From Flavobacterium coralii (GTDB lineage Bacteria > Bacteroidota > Bacteroidia > Flavobacteriales > Flavobacteriaceae): a DNA stretch of 64,000 bases. The translations under genes and the position numbers were made by a program. Below are positions 53,653 to 62,068 of the stretch, piece by piece (position 1 is the stretch's first letter; every line of letters starts with the position of its first letter). The stretch lies in the NCBI RefSeq assembly GCF_019891545.1, contig NZ_JAHDIU010000003.1, positions 372,001 to 436,000 on the forward strand, in the 5' to 3' direction. The notes below the pieces were generated by a model. That model searched no databases, was not told where the DNA came from, and saw only the letters and a program-made list of their open reading frames with translations.

Positions 53653-54390
53653 ATGAAAAAATATATACTATTGTTGCCGGCCCTGCTTATTATGTTTTTA
53701 AGCGGCTGCTCTGCCGACAGTGATACTGCTGCTGCAAATACTGACGGTACCGGAGGCTCTCTTGCTGTTTTTGTACTTAAAGGAAATTACCTTTATGCTG
53801 TAGATCATTCTAACCTTAATGTGTTTTCTTTGCTTAATGAAGCTGAACCTGTAAAGGTAAATACCATAAATGTAGGTTTCAACATTGAAACATTGTCCTC
53901 TGAAGGAGATTATCTTTATATCGGTTCTACAAACGGAATGTTTATTTATTCTGTTGAAAATCCTGAAGCTCCTCAAATGCTTTCCGCTGTACAGCACTTT
54001 ACTGCCTGCGACCCTGTTATAGCCACAGAAACACATGCATTTGTAACACTGCATTCCACCACATGGTGCGGTAACAATATCAATGCGCTGGAAATATATG
54101 ACATTGCCGACAGGGAAAATCCGTTACTGGTACACAGGCGTAACCTTACCGAGCCAACAGGTATTGGCTTGTATAATAACTATCTGTTTGTTTGTGATGA
54201 TGAGATAAAAGTTTTTGATGTAACAGACCCCGAAGCCCCGGCACTTGTTACCAGCATCAACCGTTATTGCTTTGATGTTATAATTAAAGATGATACGCTA
54301 TTTGCAATAGGTAATGAAGGTGTTTACCGATACAGCCTTAACCCATCTGACATTACAGCTATAACAGAGGTTAGCAGCATCACATTTTAA
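53653..54390 (+). CDS. LVIVD-repeat beta-propeller lipoprotein
   Basis: The 245-residue product has a lipobox (LLIMFLSGC, Cys19) and a Thr/Ala/Asp/Gly-rich linker. At least four propeller blades follow, of the form GNYLYAVDHSNLNVFSL, GDYLYIGSTNGMFIYSV, HAFVTLHSTTWCGNN and NNYLFVCDDEIKVFDVTDPE, typical of LVIVD-repeat proteins. It follows the short related lipoprotein after 11 bp. It is convergent with the DUF421 gene, with no gap between stops. The function is unknown. Confidence 0.78.
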   Translation: MKKYILLLPALLIMFLSGCSADSDTAAANTDGTGGSLAVFVLKGNYLYAVDHSNLNVFSLLNEAEPVKVNTINVGFNIETLSSEGDYLYIGSTNGMFIYSVENPEAPQMLSAVQHFTACDPVIATETHAFVTLHSTTWCGNNINALEIYDIADRENPLLVHRRNLTEPTGIGLYNNYLFVCDDEIKVFDVTDPEAPALVTSINRYCFDVIIKDDTLFAIGNEGVYRYSLNPSDITAITEVSSITF

Positions 54391-54909
54391 TTATTTCTTA
54401 GCCACGTTTTGCAGTGTCTGGTTATCGTCATCTTTTAATTTAGATATAACGGTTATTTCGCCGGCGGTTTCCAGTATCATGGCATCAATATCAGATAGGC
54501 TGCCTATGCCTTGTTTACGTGCAGCTACATATACTTCTTCTATGGTAATGCGTTGTTCTTTAAGCACATCGTTAAAGACTTCGCCTTTATATAGTAGTAA
54601 AGAAGGCCTGCTGGTAATCATTTTCTTTACGGGCTTATAACGTACCGAAAGCCATGTAATGGTGTATTGCAACCCTATAAGTAGGAAAAATACAAGCGCT
54701 CCGTCAACAAGTGCTACATTTTTATTCAGCGTTACAGTCGCAAAAGCCGAACCTAATGCGATTGTGATGATGAAGTCAAATGCATTCATTTTAGAAAGTG
54801 TCCGTTTGCCTGATATGCGGAGCATGATTACAAGGGTTATATAGGCTAATACAGTAATAATAACAGTGCGCACTATACTTTCCCAACTGTCAAAAAATAT
54901 CTTGTTCAT
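54391..54909 (-). CDS. DUF421 (YetF-like) membrane protein
   Basis: The 172-residue protein has three N-terminal membrane helices (about 10-30, 45-60 and 62-85) and a cytoplasmic alpha/beta domain. DUF421/YetF motifs are visible: ISGKRTLSKMNAFDFIITIALGS (residues 29-51), RPSLLLYKGE and ITIEEVYVAARKQGIGSLSD. ATGs at 54915 and 54909 are both possible (MPMNKI); the second is taken. The family role is unclear, although members are linked to membrane stress and spore-related processes in Bacillus. It is monocistronic. Confidence 0.88.
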   Translation of the reverse strand: MNKIFFDSWESIVRTVIITVLAYITLVIMLRISGKRTLSKMNAFDFIITIALGSAFATVTLNKNVALVDGALVFFLLIGLQYTITWLSVRYKPVKKMITSRPSLLLYKGEVFNDVLKEQRITIEEVYVAARKQGIGSLSDIDAMILETAGEITVISKLKDDDNQTLQNVAKK

Positions 54910-55028
54910 GGGCATTTAGTTTTATCTTATACAAGTTACTAAACCCATTACAGATATAACAGCAGTTTAATAAAGCATTAAAAGTATCCGGCCTTGCACC
55001 GGGCTGCCGTATGTATTACAGAATATTC

Positions 55029-55036
55029 TATATTTA
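55029..55036 (+). promoter_or_regulatory. Possible -7 element of the gene at 55054
   Basis: TATATTTA is one base from TAnnTTTG and lies 17 bp before the ATG. Confidence 0.3.
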
Positions 55037-55053
55037 CCAAAATAATATAGCAG

Positions 55054-55575
55054 ATGAAGGAAATTCTTGCAGCAGTTGCAGAACAGGAAAAAGGGGAGTT
55101 TGATTTTACAGAAGCTATGTTTAATGGATTCAGGGGGGCAAAAGTATTTGTGACCTATTATCGGTTAAAGCTGGATTATAAAAGCAATACAATTACTATA
55201 AATTATGAATCAGGGAACCATAATATGGCAAAAATAGAAATGGAGATTAAAAACACGGAAGCTATTCCGCAGTTTTTAGTCACCAACAGGAGCCAGTATT
55301 ACAGGTTGCTTTACCGTAAAGCGAATATCCTAAGAGTAGAATGTCATGATGTAGTTTTTAAAAAGTTTATTGAAGAATTGTTTTACTCCACAAATTTAGA
55401 GTTGATTGCAAGAGATAATCTATTTGAACCTAAAATTAGTTGTTCGCTAACAGACAATGGTATAAAAACGCTTATAACCGATTTTAATGTAGCATTTTCT
55501 GAAAAAAAAGGCGCGCTCTTAGCGCTCATTGATTTTTATAAAAGCATTGTAGATTATTCTGAAAACAGGGTTTAG
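55054..55575 (+). CDS. Cytoplasmic protein of unknown function
   Basis: The 173-residue product has no signal or membrane helix. It is mixed alpha/beta with an early YYRLKLDYKSNTITINYESG beta region and a helical C-terminal half (KKFIEELFYSTNLELIARDN). No family is recognised. It is monocistronic, with a weak -7 element upstream and no obvious terminator downstream. Confidence 0.6.
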   Translation: MKEILAAVAEQEKGEFDFTEAMFNGFRGAKVFVTYYRLKLDYKSNTITINYESGNHNMAKIEMEIKNTEAIPQFLVTNRSQYYRLLYRKANILRVECHDVVFKKFIEELFYSTNLELIARDNLFEPKISCSLTDNGIKTLITDFNVAFSEKKGALLALIDFYKSIVDYSENRV

Positions 55576-56192
55576 GTTTGTATACTTAAAATACTACTTA
55601 TTACATTACTCCCTATTAACTAAGCAATCAGCTCCACTTCTCTAAACTCCAATCATCAATTAATCTCTGAATTTGAACCAACTTCCTCTTTAAGCTAATA
55701 TTTAATATTCTAGTGTGATTGGGTTAAATATGTATGCCTAATTGTGTGCATATTACAACCATAGCTAAAACAGGATATCACCAGCTAATTTACCAAATCA
55801 TATACAGATAATATATAAGCTAAAAAAAAGGATTGAGATATTCCAATCTCAGTTCTTTAAAAGCTATTTTATTTCGGTATTGTAATTATACGTATGCCCA
55901 TATAATATTACCTGCGTTTTGAATGATCACCTTATTTATCATTTTACTTCAAAAGTTATTTCGGTAATTCATTTATTAAATGTTAGAATAAGCTCCCTGT
56001 AACCGATTTGCATCTTATTATCAAATACTAAAGTTGAATCAGTTCCATTTTATACTTTCTATTGCCGTATTTCAATTTTAATATGGTTGCATGCTTTTTT
56101 ATTTAGTTTTTCTACAAGTAATAGACAATACGATATTGTATATTTGTATGTCAATGCTGTCCTAGGCTAATCATAGAGGACAGCAAAAGAAT
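55576..56192. other. 617-bp gene-free AT-rich interval
   Basis: No convincing coding frame, tRNA or known RNA is seen. A weak stem (TGAGAT at 55834-55839 with ATCTCA at 55846-55851) and the terminator-like stem at 56155-56185 are the only structures noted. The interval separates the plus-strand gene at 55054 from the 3' end of the pilus-like operon. Confidence 0.6.
56155..56185 (-). terminator. Hairpin after the pilus-like operon
   Basis: TGCTGTCC (56155-56162) and GGACAGCA (56178-56185) form a perfect 8-bp stem with a 15-nt loop, 7 bp after the gspF-like stop. No T-run follows on the minus strand, so it may be an RNA-stabilising stem rather than a true terminator. Confidence 0.45.
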
Positions 56193-57326
56193 CTACCCAA
56201 TCGCACTGCTAATTTGGAACATGGGCAAATACATAGCTACTAGTAATACAGCAACAATAAGCCCGACAATGACTATAATTATGGGTTCCAGTACTGTTGA
56301 AAGTAATTTAGATTGCTGAAGTACTTCATCGCTGTACTGCTGGTTGAGCTGGCTAAAGATATATTCGGTCTGATTTGTCTCTTCAGCAACCTTAACCAAA
56401 GATATTATCCTGTTGTCAAATAACTTGCTCCCCTTTAAACTTTCACTAAGGCTTTCTCCTTTAAGGATTTTGCGTTCAACCTGGTTAAGTGCTTCTTTCA
56501 GCGGAACAAAACCGGTCATTTTATGAACCATTTGTATACTATTTAGCAAGGGCACTTTTGACGCTGTTAAAAGCGCTACAGCCTGTGTAAACTGTGCTAA
56601 ATTAACTTTGCTTATAAATGAACCTGCAACAGGTACTTTCAGTAAAAACTCATGCAAAAACTTTTTAAAGGCATATTTTTTACTAAAATATTTTACTGCG
56701 AAAAAAATTATAACAGAAAAAAGAAGCAGTGCAGGGCCTGATGATTTAACAATAGCAGAAAGTTCTACGATTATTTTTGTTAGAAAGGGCAGCTCCATAT
56801 TATTCTGCTTAAAAATATCTTCAAACATTGGAACTACATAGCTTAGCATAAATATAATAACAAGTATTGCTGTAGATAAAACGATTGACGGATATGTAAG
56901 TGCAGAAACAACTACTCTTTTTTGTTCATTTTTGCGTTCATAAAATTCCCCCAGTTCTTTACTAATCCGTGCTGTAGTGCCTGTTTCTTCTCCAATTTTT
57001 AAAGAAAAATATTCATATTCAGAAAATTGTTTGGTATTGTATAGAGCTTCAGAAAACGGCTTTCCGTTAATAACTTCTTTCTCTACACCTTTTATAAGCA
57101 GTTTATCTTTTTCTTTTTTTTGAGATTCCGTAATTAAAGATAAGGCTTCTTTTATAGTTATGCCGGCATTAAGTAAAACAGATAGCTCAAGATAAAAACG
57201 TTGCTTTTTTTTATTACCGAACCCCCCTCCAAAAAGAACAATTTCTTTTTTAAGTAATTCGTTGACAGTATCACTAAATGACTTATCAGCTTTTTTATTA
57301 TCAATTTTATCTAATTTAAAAGCCAT
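56193..57326 (-). CDS. GspF/PilC-like inner-membrane platform protein
   Basis: The 377-residue protein has the two duplicated T2SSF cytoplasmic helical domains and three membrane segments. Motifs typical of GspF are YLELSVLLNAGITIKEAL, IKGVEKEVINGKPFSEAL, KIGEETGTTARISKELGEFYE and the second-half FTQAVALLTASKVPLLNSI. It forms the inner-membrane platform that transmits work from the GspE/PilB ATPase. The start overlaps the upstream pseudopilin gene by 11 bp. It is the last gene of the operon. No ATPase is in the window, so that part must lie upstream or elsewhere. Confidence 0.88.
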   Translation of the reverse strand: MAFKLDKIDNKKADKSFSDTVNELLKKEIVLFGGGFGNKKKQRFYLELSVLLNAGITIKEALSLITESQKKEKDKLLIKGVEKEVINGKPFSEALYNTKQFSEYEYFSLKIGEETGTTARISKELGEFYERKNEQKRVVVSALTYPSIVLSTAILVIIFMLSYVVPMFEDIFKQNNMELPFLTKIIVELSAIVKSSGPALLLFSVIIFFAVKYFSKKYAFKKFLHEFLLKVPVAGSFISKVNLAQFTQAVALLTASKVPLLNSIQMVHKMTGFVPLKEALNQVERKILKGESLSESLKGSKLFDNRIISLVKVAEETNQTEYIFSQLNQQYSDEVLQQSKLLSTVLEPIIIVIVGLIVAVLLVAMYLPMFQISSAIG

Positions 57327-57783
57327 CTGTATTCATTAATTGTACAGCATCATTTTGTTTTGAAACAAATATACCGTAATCATTTATTTCCTTTATTGCA
57401 GAAATATAAACTGCATCTACATTTCCGTTCTCTACCTTATTGCCAAAATAAGAAGTACTTATAATATCTAACTTTAAAGGTATTGTGTCTGTGTTGCGGA
57501 TAAGAAACTCTCCATTAAAATTATATATTAGTGTGTCAATATCAGAAACCAGCATCAACTTATTATTCTCTTTTGTAATATAATTATGTTCATTAAAGTC
57601 AGTGTATAGACGCTGTTCAAAAAGAGAAAGTTCTGTAGTTATATTTAAATTGTTTTTTATTTTTTCAATATTGCGCTGCACCAGGCTAAGAACACTAAAA
57701 GCAATACCAACTACAATAGCGGTAATTATCATTACAACTAACATTTCTGATAGCGTGAAAGAATTTACTTTTCTATTATTCAT
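57316..57783 (-). CDS. GspJ-like minor pseudopilin
   Basis: The 155-residue product has the prepilin N-terminus MNNRKVNSFTLSEMLVVMII. Phe +1, Thr +2, Leu +3 and Glu +5 are in place, followed by a hydrophobic helix to about residue 35. Residue -1 is Ser, not the usual Gly. The C-terminal domain is beta-rich. The ATG at 57783 gives the shorter leader; 57801 is an alternative. It overlaps the preceding gene by 8 bp and the gspF-like gene by 11 bp, showing coupled translation. GspJ is chosen by order and size; the exact subclass is inferred. Confidence 0.75.
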   Translation of the reverse strand: MNNRKVNSFTLSEMLVVMIITAIVVGIAFSVLSLVQRNIEKIKNNLNITTELSLFEQRLYTDFNEHNYITKENNKLMLVSDIDTLIYNFNGEFLIRNTDTIPLKLDIISTSYFGNKVENGNVDAVYISAIKEINDYGIFVSKQNDAVQLMNTDGF

Positions 57784-58108
57784 AGAGCCTGCTAACCACA
57801 ATTTCTTTTTGATTTTTACTATTTTGTGCCCTGTAAACTACCCACGTGTCAGCCCTTTCATTTTTTAATTGCACTATGATTCTCCAATTATTAAATTCTT
57901 CTGTATACGGAGCTTTTATCTTTCCATGCTGTACATTATATTCAAGTTCTCTAATCCTGGTTTCTACCTCATGTGTTTTAGCTGAAAAATAATTCAGCAG
58001 TAAATTATTCAGTACCAGACTTGCTACCATAAACACTATAACTATGAGCACTGTAGCTATGAGAGTTTCGATTAATGTTGCCGATTTTATTTTTTTTAAT
58101 ACAGCCAT
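57776..58108 (-). CDS. GspI-like minor pseudopilin
   Basis: The 110-residue product has the N-terminus MAVLKKIKSATLIETLIATVLI. With Ala as +1 there is Glu at +5, then a hydrophobic helix to about residue 38. Residue -1 is Ser rather than Gly, as in the neighbouring pseudopilin. The C-terminal domain is small (about 65 residues), consistent with GspI. It overlaps the upstream gene by 13 bp and the downstream one by 8 bp. It is probably processed by a prepilin peptidase encoded elsewhere. Confidence 0.75.
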   Translation of the reverse strand: MAVLKKIKSATLIETLIATVLIVIVFMVASLVLNNLLLNYFSAKTHEVETRIRELEYNVQHGKIKAPYTEEFNNWRIIVQLKNERADTWVVYRAQNSKNQKEIVVSRLYE

Positions 58109-59358
58109 TTAGCAATACCTTTGGTTTGATTTTTAAATAATATACCGGAAAAGTTAGCAGGAAGTTCTTTGGGCGAAACCTCGGCATTATATAAATGATT
58201 CACATATATAGACCCTGTTTCGTTTGTTACAAAGTATTTTGTGTAGATACTACCTTTAACCTCTCCACGCATTTCAAGATTACCTTCGCACATTACTTCT
58301 CCCTTAATAACAGATGATTTACTTATATAAATATTTGGCATAAAGTTGTTATCTGCACTATCTGAAAAAAAACATAATGTACCTTTAAAATTACAGTTTT
58401 CTGAAATGTGTATTTTGTTCTTATAGTTAAAAGGCAAACTGTTACCGCTCTGGTTAAGCACAATTGCAGACGGATAATTTAATTTACAGTCTTTACCTAA
58501 TGTTACAGCCTCTGAAGCTATTGCCTGCACATTTCCTGAAAAACCATCATCAAATTCAATAACAGGAGCTACAAGTATTACATCTGTCAATTTAGCTGTT
58601 TTTCGAACAGTTATTTTTGTTACAGAGCGTATTATTATATTTCCTGTATAAGATACATTTTGCAGCGTTATATCATGAGAAGAGACAATTGCTTTTGTAC
58701 TACCGGTAAAAGAATTAATAACTTCTTTTTGGCTAATATCTATATAGTCATTATTTAAAGGTGTAAATAAAAAATAACCCGACAAATGCTTGCTATATTC
58801 ATGCAATAAATCCGGAAGCTTATTATTACTCTGATTTACATTACCATATACTAGTTTATTGTTATAATAACCATGTCCTGCAATATTACCGGTTTTTATA
58901 CCCTGTTCAGGGAGAAATACATTACCATCTATTTTTGTTTTACCAACTACAGCCAATGGTTTAAAATTATCCTGTAGGTAAAGAGCCGGCCTGTCTTGAT
59001 TAGAAGACCCTAAAAAAGCCACTTTTGTATATTCTTTCTTTCTGTGTGCAGTTTTCACGCAGGCCTTTTCATAAATTCCCCATTGGGACAGATGTACTTT
59101 TACATTATAATTTTTATCCGATTCTAATAGTTTAATAGATAGCGTGTCAGGGCTTAATTTAGATTGTTTTTTCAAGAAATTAAATCCTGCATTTTGTAAT
59201 GAAATGAGTTGATTATGGCTTTGTGATTGCTGTAGAAAAAAGTTGTGTGTATAAAACAGAATAATTACAGCAGCAAGAAGCAGCGCAATAATTACCGAAA
59301 TGAAAATAGTAAATTGAAGCGCCCCTGAAAAAATTTTATGCTTTTTAAAATTTATCAC
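58096..59358 (-). CDS. Large GspK-positioned protein with bactofilin-like beta region
   Basis: The 420-residue product has a hydrophobic N-terminus (FSGALQFTIFISVIIALLLA). If cleaved after Gly it would present Ala +1 and no Glu at +5, a feature of GspK major-size minor pseudopilins. The long C-terminal part is rich in short beta repeats (GKTKIDGNVFLPEQGIKTGN; KGEVMCEGNLEMRGEVKG), like bactofilin or polymer-forming right-handed beta-helices. It has no clear GspK domain. It lies between the PilP-like and GspI-like genes with overlaps at both ends. A tip or shell role in the pseudopilus is inferred. Confidence 0.55.
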   Translation of the reverse strand: MINFKKHKIFSGALQFTIFISVIIALLLAAVIILFYTHNFFLQQSQSHNQLISLQNAGFNFLKKQSKLSPDTLSIKLLESDKNYNVKVHLSQWGIYEKACVKTAHRKKEYTKVAFLGSSNQDRPALYLQDNFKPLAVVGKTKIDGNVFLPEQGIKTGNIAGHGYYNNKLVYGNVNQSNNKLPDLLHEYSKHLSGYFLFTPLNNDYIDISQKEVINSFTGSTKAIVSSHDITLQNVSYTGNIIIRSVTKITVRKTAKLTDVILVAPVIEFDDGFSGNVQAIASEAVTLGKDCKLNYPSAIVLNQSGNSLPFNYKNKIHISENCNFKGTLCFFSDSADNNFMPNIYISKSSVIKGEVMCEGNLEMRGEVKGSIYTKYFVTNETGSIYVNHLYNAEVSPKELPANFSGILFKNQTKGIAKWLY

Positions 59359-59825
59359 TCCTGTATAGTTATTTTAGTCTTCAGGCCCTTATATTCTACA
59401 TTTATATAATTTTTATTTCCTGTTTTTAGTGTAACACCTTGCTCAGTATCTTTTTCCTGCATAAAAAAAGTACTGTTGTTAATAACCACAACAAATACCT
59501 TATTGTTGTCTTTCGTATCAGAAACTATACCTTTATATGCTATGTATGGCCAAGAAATAACCTCTTTTGGTCTGTTTTTCTCTTTCGATACATGACCTTT
59601 TTTTGTCTGTTGAGGATTATACATTTTACCTAAAAACGGATCTCTGTAGTTTACATCAATAGCAAAACTTTGTTTTTCAGGCTTAATTATGGTTGTTTTT
59701 GAATAACTTGCAGAGGCGTTAAGAACCGTTTCATTTCCGCTGAAGGAAAAAAACTGGTAAATAACCATACCCCATATAAAAAGTACAACAGGCAGAAGGA
59801 AATAAATACTCTTTTTATTTTTCAT
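59355..59825 (-). CDS. PilP/GspC-like inner-membrane-to-secretin connector
   Basis: The 156-residue product has one N-terminal membrane helix (about 7-27), a flexible Ser/Thr/Lys-rich linker with the hallmark RDPFL motif, and a small beta domain (about 95-156) with IAYKGIVSDTKDNNKVFVVV. This matches PilP/GspC homology-region proteins, which contact the secretin N0 domain. It overlaps the next gene by 4 bp (ATGA) and follows the FN3-like lipoprotein gene after 1 bp. Confidence 0.72.
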   Translation of the reverse strand: MKNKKSIYFLLPVVLFIWGMVIYQFFSFSGNETVLNASASYSKTTIIKPEKQSFAIDVNYRDPFLGKMYNPQQTKKGHVSKEKNRPKEVISWPYIAYKGIVSDTKDNNKVFVVVINNSTFFMQEKDTEQGVTLKTGNKNYINVEYKGLKTKITIQE

Positions 59826-59826
59826 T

Positions 59827-60756
59827 TTAGTTTAAAGTAAAGCTAAATACTTGGCTTTGTGCGCCGGCATTACCTGCTGCATCAAAAGATTTTACAAACC
59901 AGTGGTATGTACCGTCAGGCAGGGTAGAATTAGTGTAAGGGCTGGTATGTATATTTTTATATTCTAAGTCAGTCAACTGGCTGTTATTATATATATACAA
60001 ACTATCAGTTTCTGTGCTTCCAGCAAGGGAAGTTCTGTTCCATTCAAAAGTAACATTATTATCTGATGAAATACTAAGGTTAACAGGCGAAGTAAGTGTA
60101 GGTGTGTTAGGTGCCTGTGTGTCTACAAGGAGTGACCTTGAAGAGAACATAGTGTTTTGCCCTTCAGCGTTAGATGCCCTTACTTTCCAATGAAAATTAC
60201 CATTGCTAAAAGTGTAAGCAAGTGAGGCAGCGTTTACATCCTGTTCATGTACAGTAGTACTGGTAGTACTGTTTATTATCTGTACCTTATAGGTTGCAGC
60301 GCCAATTACAGGTTGCCAAGTTAAATTTTGAGTATTATTATTGGTAACAAGATTATTTTGAGGTATTAGTAAAGAAACAGTATTACTTTCAAAATCCTCA
60401 TTACTTACTACTGTTAATGATCTTGTTGCAAAAGCTGTTGCGTATCCGGAATTAACTGCCTGAACCCTCCACTGGTATTGCCCAATATTTAACTGTGTGG
60501 TAAAAGAAGTAGTGTCTATAATATTATCTGCTACAATTTGCATAGGGCTATCAAAATCCGGCTTGGCAATCTGTATTCTGTATTGGGTACCATTTTCTAT
60601 AGGATCCCAGGTAAATGTTATTCCTGTAGAGTAAAACTGGGCATCATCCGCTGGAGCCACCAGGTTAATCCTTTCATCAGAAATATCATCTTCCAGTATT
60701 ATTTCTTCACAACTTAAAAGTAAAAAAATGGGTAGTATATATAGAAGTTTTTTCAT
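59827..60756 (-). CDS. FN3-like lipoprotein inserted in the pilus-like operon
   Basis: The 309-residue product has a lipoprotein signal (LLYILPIFLLLSC, Cys16) and three FN3/Big-like beta-sandwich modules. Each has a W and a YRIQI/YKVQI or similar strand (TFTWDPIENGTQYRIQI, LTWQPVIGAATYKVQI, TFEWNRTSLAGST). No homologue in standard T2SS or T4P operons is known to me. It is tightly packed (5 bp upstream gap, 1 bp downstream) and so is probably part of the machine, for example an outer-membrane or surface accessory. Confidence 0.7.
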   Translation of the reverse strand: MKKLLYILPIFLLLSCEEIILEDDISDERINLVAPADDAQFYSTGITFTWDPIENGTQYRIQIAKPDFDSPMQIVADNIIDTTSFTTQLNIGQYQWRVQAVNSGYATAFATRSLTVVSNEDFESNTVSLLIPQNNLVTNNNTQNLTWQPVIGAATYKVQIINSTTSTTVHEQDVNAASLAYTFSNGNFHWKVRASNAEGQNTMFSSRSLLVDTQAPNTPTLTSPVNLSISSDNNVTFEWNRTSLAGSTETDSLYIYNNSQLTDLEYKNIHTSPYTNSTLPDGTYHWFVKSFDAAGNAGAQSQVFSFTLN

Positions 60757-60761
60757 TGTAA

Positions 60762-61505
60762 TTACATTTTATAAATGCTTTTTTTCTTCTTTTCTTTAAT
60801 TTTAGATCGGGTCTCACCGCTACATGATGTATTGTCTTTAACAATATCGGCTATATACCATCGCTGCCTGTTGTCAGTTGCCCAGCAAAACTCTCCAATA
60901 CTATATCCAACAACAGTAGATAATGTTATGTCTATACGCTCGGTTTCTTTATCTCCGTTATATAAAGTAAGCATATACTTTCTGTCTGTAGTGGTATTGG
61001 TTAAGTAGAACGTTTCAGCAGTTTTAACTTTCGCGAGTGCTTCCTTAGGTAAAACAATAGCCAATGATGTTATTACCGATGCATTCTCAGTATCTTTAAG
61101 ATAAGTGATTATATCCTTATTATAGTCAGCATTAAGCTCGTTGATATATCCTTTTGTATCAAGTAGGGAAATTGTTATAAACTCTGGTTTTATAGGAAGG
61201 CTATCCACATAATTTATCTTTGCTGCTGACTGGTCTTGTTTTGCCTTTTGATTGTATATAGTATATATCTTTTTATTAAACGGTAGCGGGGTAATATCTA
61301 CGCGCACTTTATTTTTAAGTAAAGGAAATGAGCGTGTTTGGAAATTATTATTGAATTTAAAAGTTGATGTTGATAATCCAATGCTACCCAGTTCGGTTGT
61401 TGCTGAAGATATTCTGTATTCTGTTTTGTTAATGCGGGCTGTTTCGCAACCTGCAATTATAACGGCTAACAGTATTAGTAATTTTAAGTTTGTCATAAAT
61501 TTCAT
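60762..61505 (-). CDS. Lipoprotein of unknown function in the pilus-like operon
   Basis: The 247-residue product has a lipobox (LLILLAVIIAGC, Cys20). The mature part is mixed alpha/beta, with a long acidic middle and a very basic C-terminus (KIKEKKKKSIYKM). ATGs at 61505 and 61496 are both possible. No family is recognised. Its place between the PilO-like and FN3 genes suggests a pilotin-like or secretin-stabilising role, but that is conjecture. It begins 29 bp after the PilO-like gene. Confidence 0.62.
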   Translation of the reverse strand: MKFMTNLKLLILLAVIIAGCETARINKTEYRISSATTELGSIGLSTSTFKFNNNFQTRSFPLLKNKVRVDITPLPFNKKIYTIYNQKAKQDQSAAKINYVDSLPIKPEFITISLLDTKGYINELNADYNKDIITYLKDTENASVITSLAIVLPKEALAKVKTAETFYLTNTTTDRKYMLTLYNGDKETERIDITLSTVVGYSIGEFCWATDNRQRWYIADIVKDNTSCSGETRSKIKEKKKKSIYKM

Positions 61506-61534
61506 TATATCTAAAGTACAATAACTTAATTCTA

Positions 61535-62068
61535 TTAATTTAAAGATTTAATATTTTCACTTTTTTGTACTATTACTGTACATGTTAAGTAATCAGTATT
61601 AGTTTTATAGTTTCTTTTTTTTATAAAGGATACGTGCTTTACAGCCCCTACGGTAATGTTATTTTCCAAAGCATTCAGCAATAGCAGTATTGCATTATAT
61701 CCTCCTTCAACACTAAATAAATAGCTTGTTGTTTTACTGCTTTGTTCTGTAATAACATGAGGCTCTCTAAAATCAGTAATTTTAAGGTTATGTTTTGCAG
61801 CAAGCAGCGTTATTTGTTCCAGTAATATATTTTGTGTTGACTGATTTTCATTTACACTATATTGCGATAATAAGGTGTCAAGCTGTTTTTCTTTTGCCAA
61901 TAGTTCCTGCAAAGCAGCAGCGCTGTTAGTAGCCGATTCAATAATTTTTTTATCTTCTTTATAAAGAGAATAATATTCTATTGTTTTAGAAAAAGCAAAA
62001 GAGTAGCATATATATATAACTAAGCATATACCTAAAAGCGTAACTTTATTTTTCAGGTTCAGTTTCAT
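61535..62068 (-). CDS. PilO/GspM-like inner-membrane protein
   Basis: The 177-residue product has one N-terminal membrane helix (about 8-27), a coiled coil (about 32-75, KEDKKIIESATNSAAALQEL) and a ferredoxin-like periplasmic domain. That domain carries LAAKHNLKITDFREPHV and YNAILLLLNALENN, as in PilO and GspM. It overlaps the upstream gene by 4 bp (ATGA). It is expected to pair with the PilN part of the preceding fusion protein to form the inner-membrane assembly ring. Confidence 0.72.
   Translation of the reverse strand: MKLNLKNKVTLLGICLVIYICYSFAFSKTIEYYSLYKEDKKIIESATNSAAALQELLAKEKQLDTLLSQYSVNENQSTQNILLEQITLLAAKHNLKITDFREPHVITEQSSKTTSYLFSVEGGYNAILLLLNALENNITVGAVKHVSFIKKRNYKTNTDYLTCTVIVQKSENIKSLN

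Noticed and set aside
55576-56192. Missing gene or RNA in the 617-bp interval
   Set aside because: No frame with plausible codon use and no tRNA cloverleaf or known RNA fold was found; only weak stems are visible.
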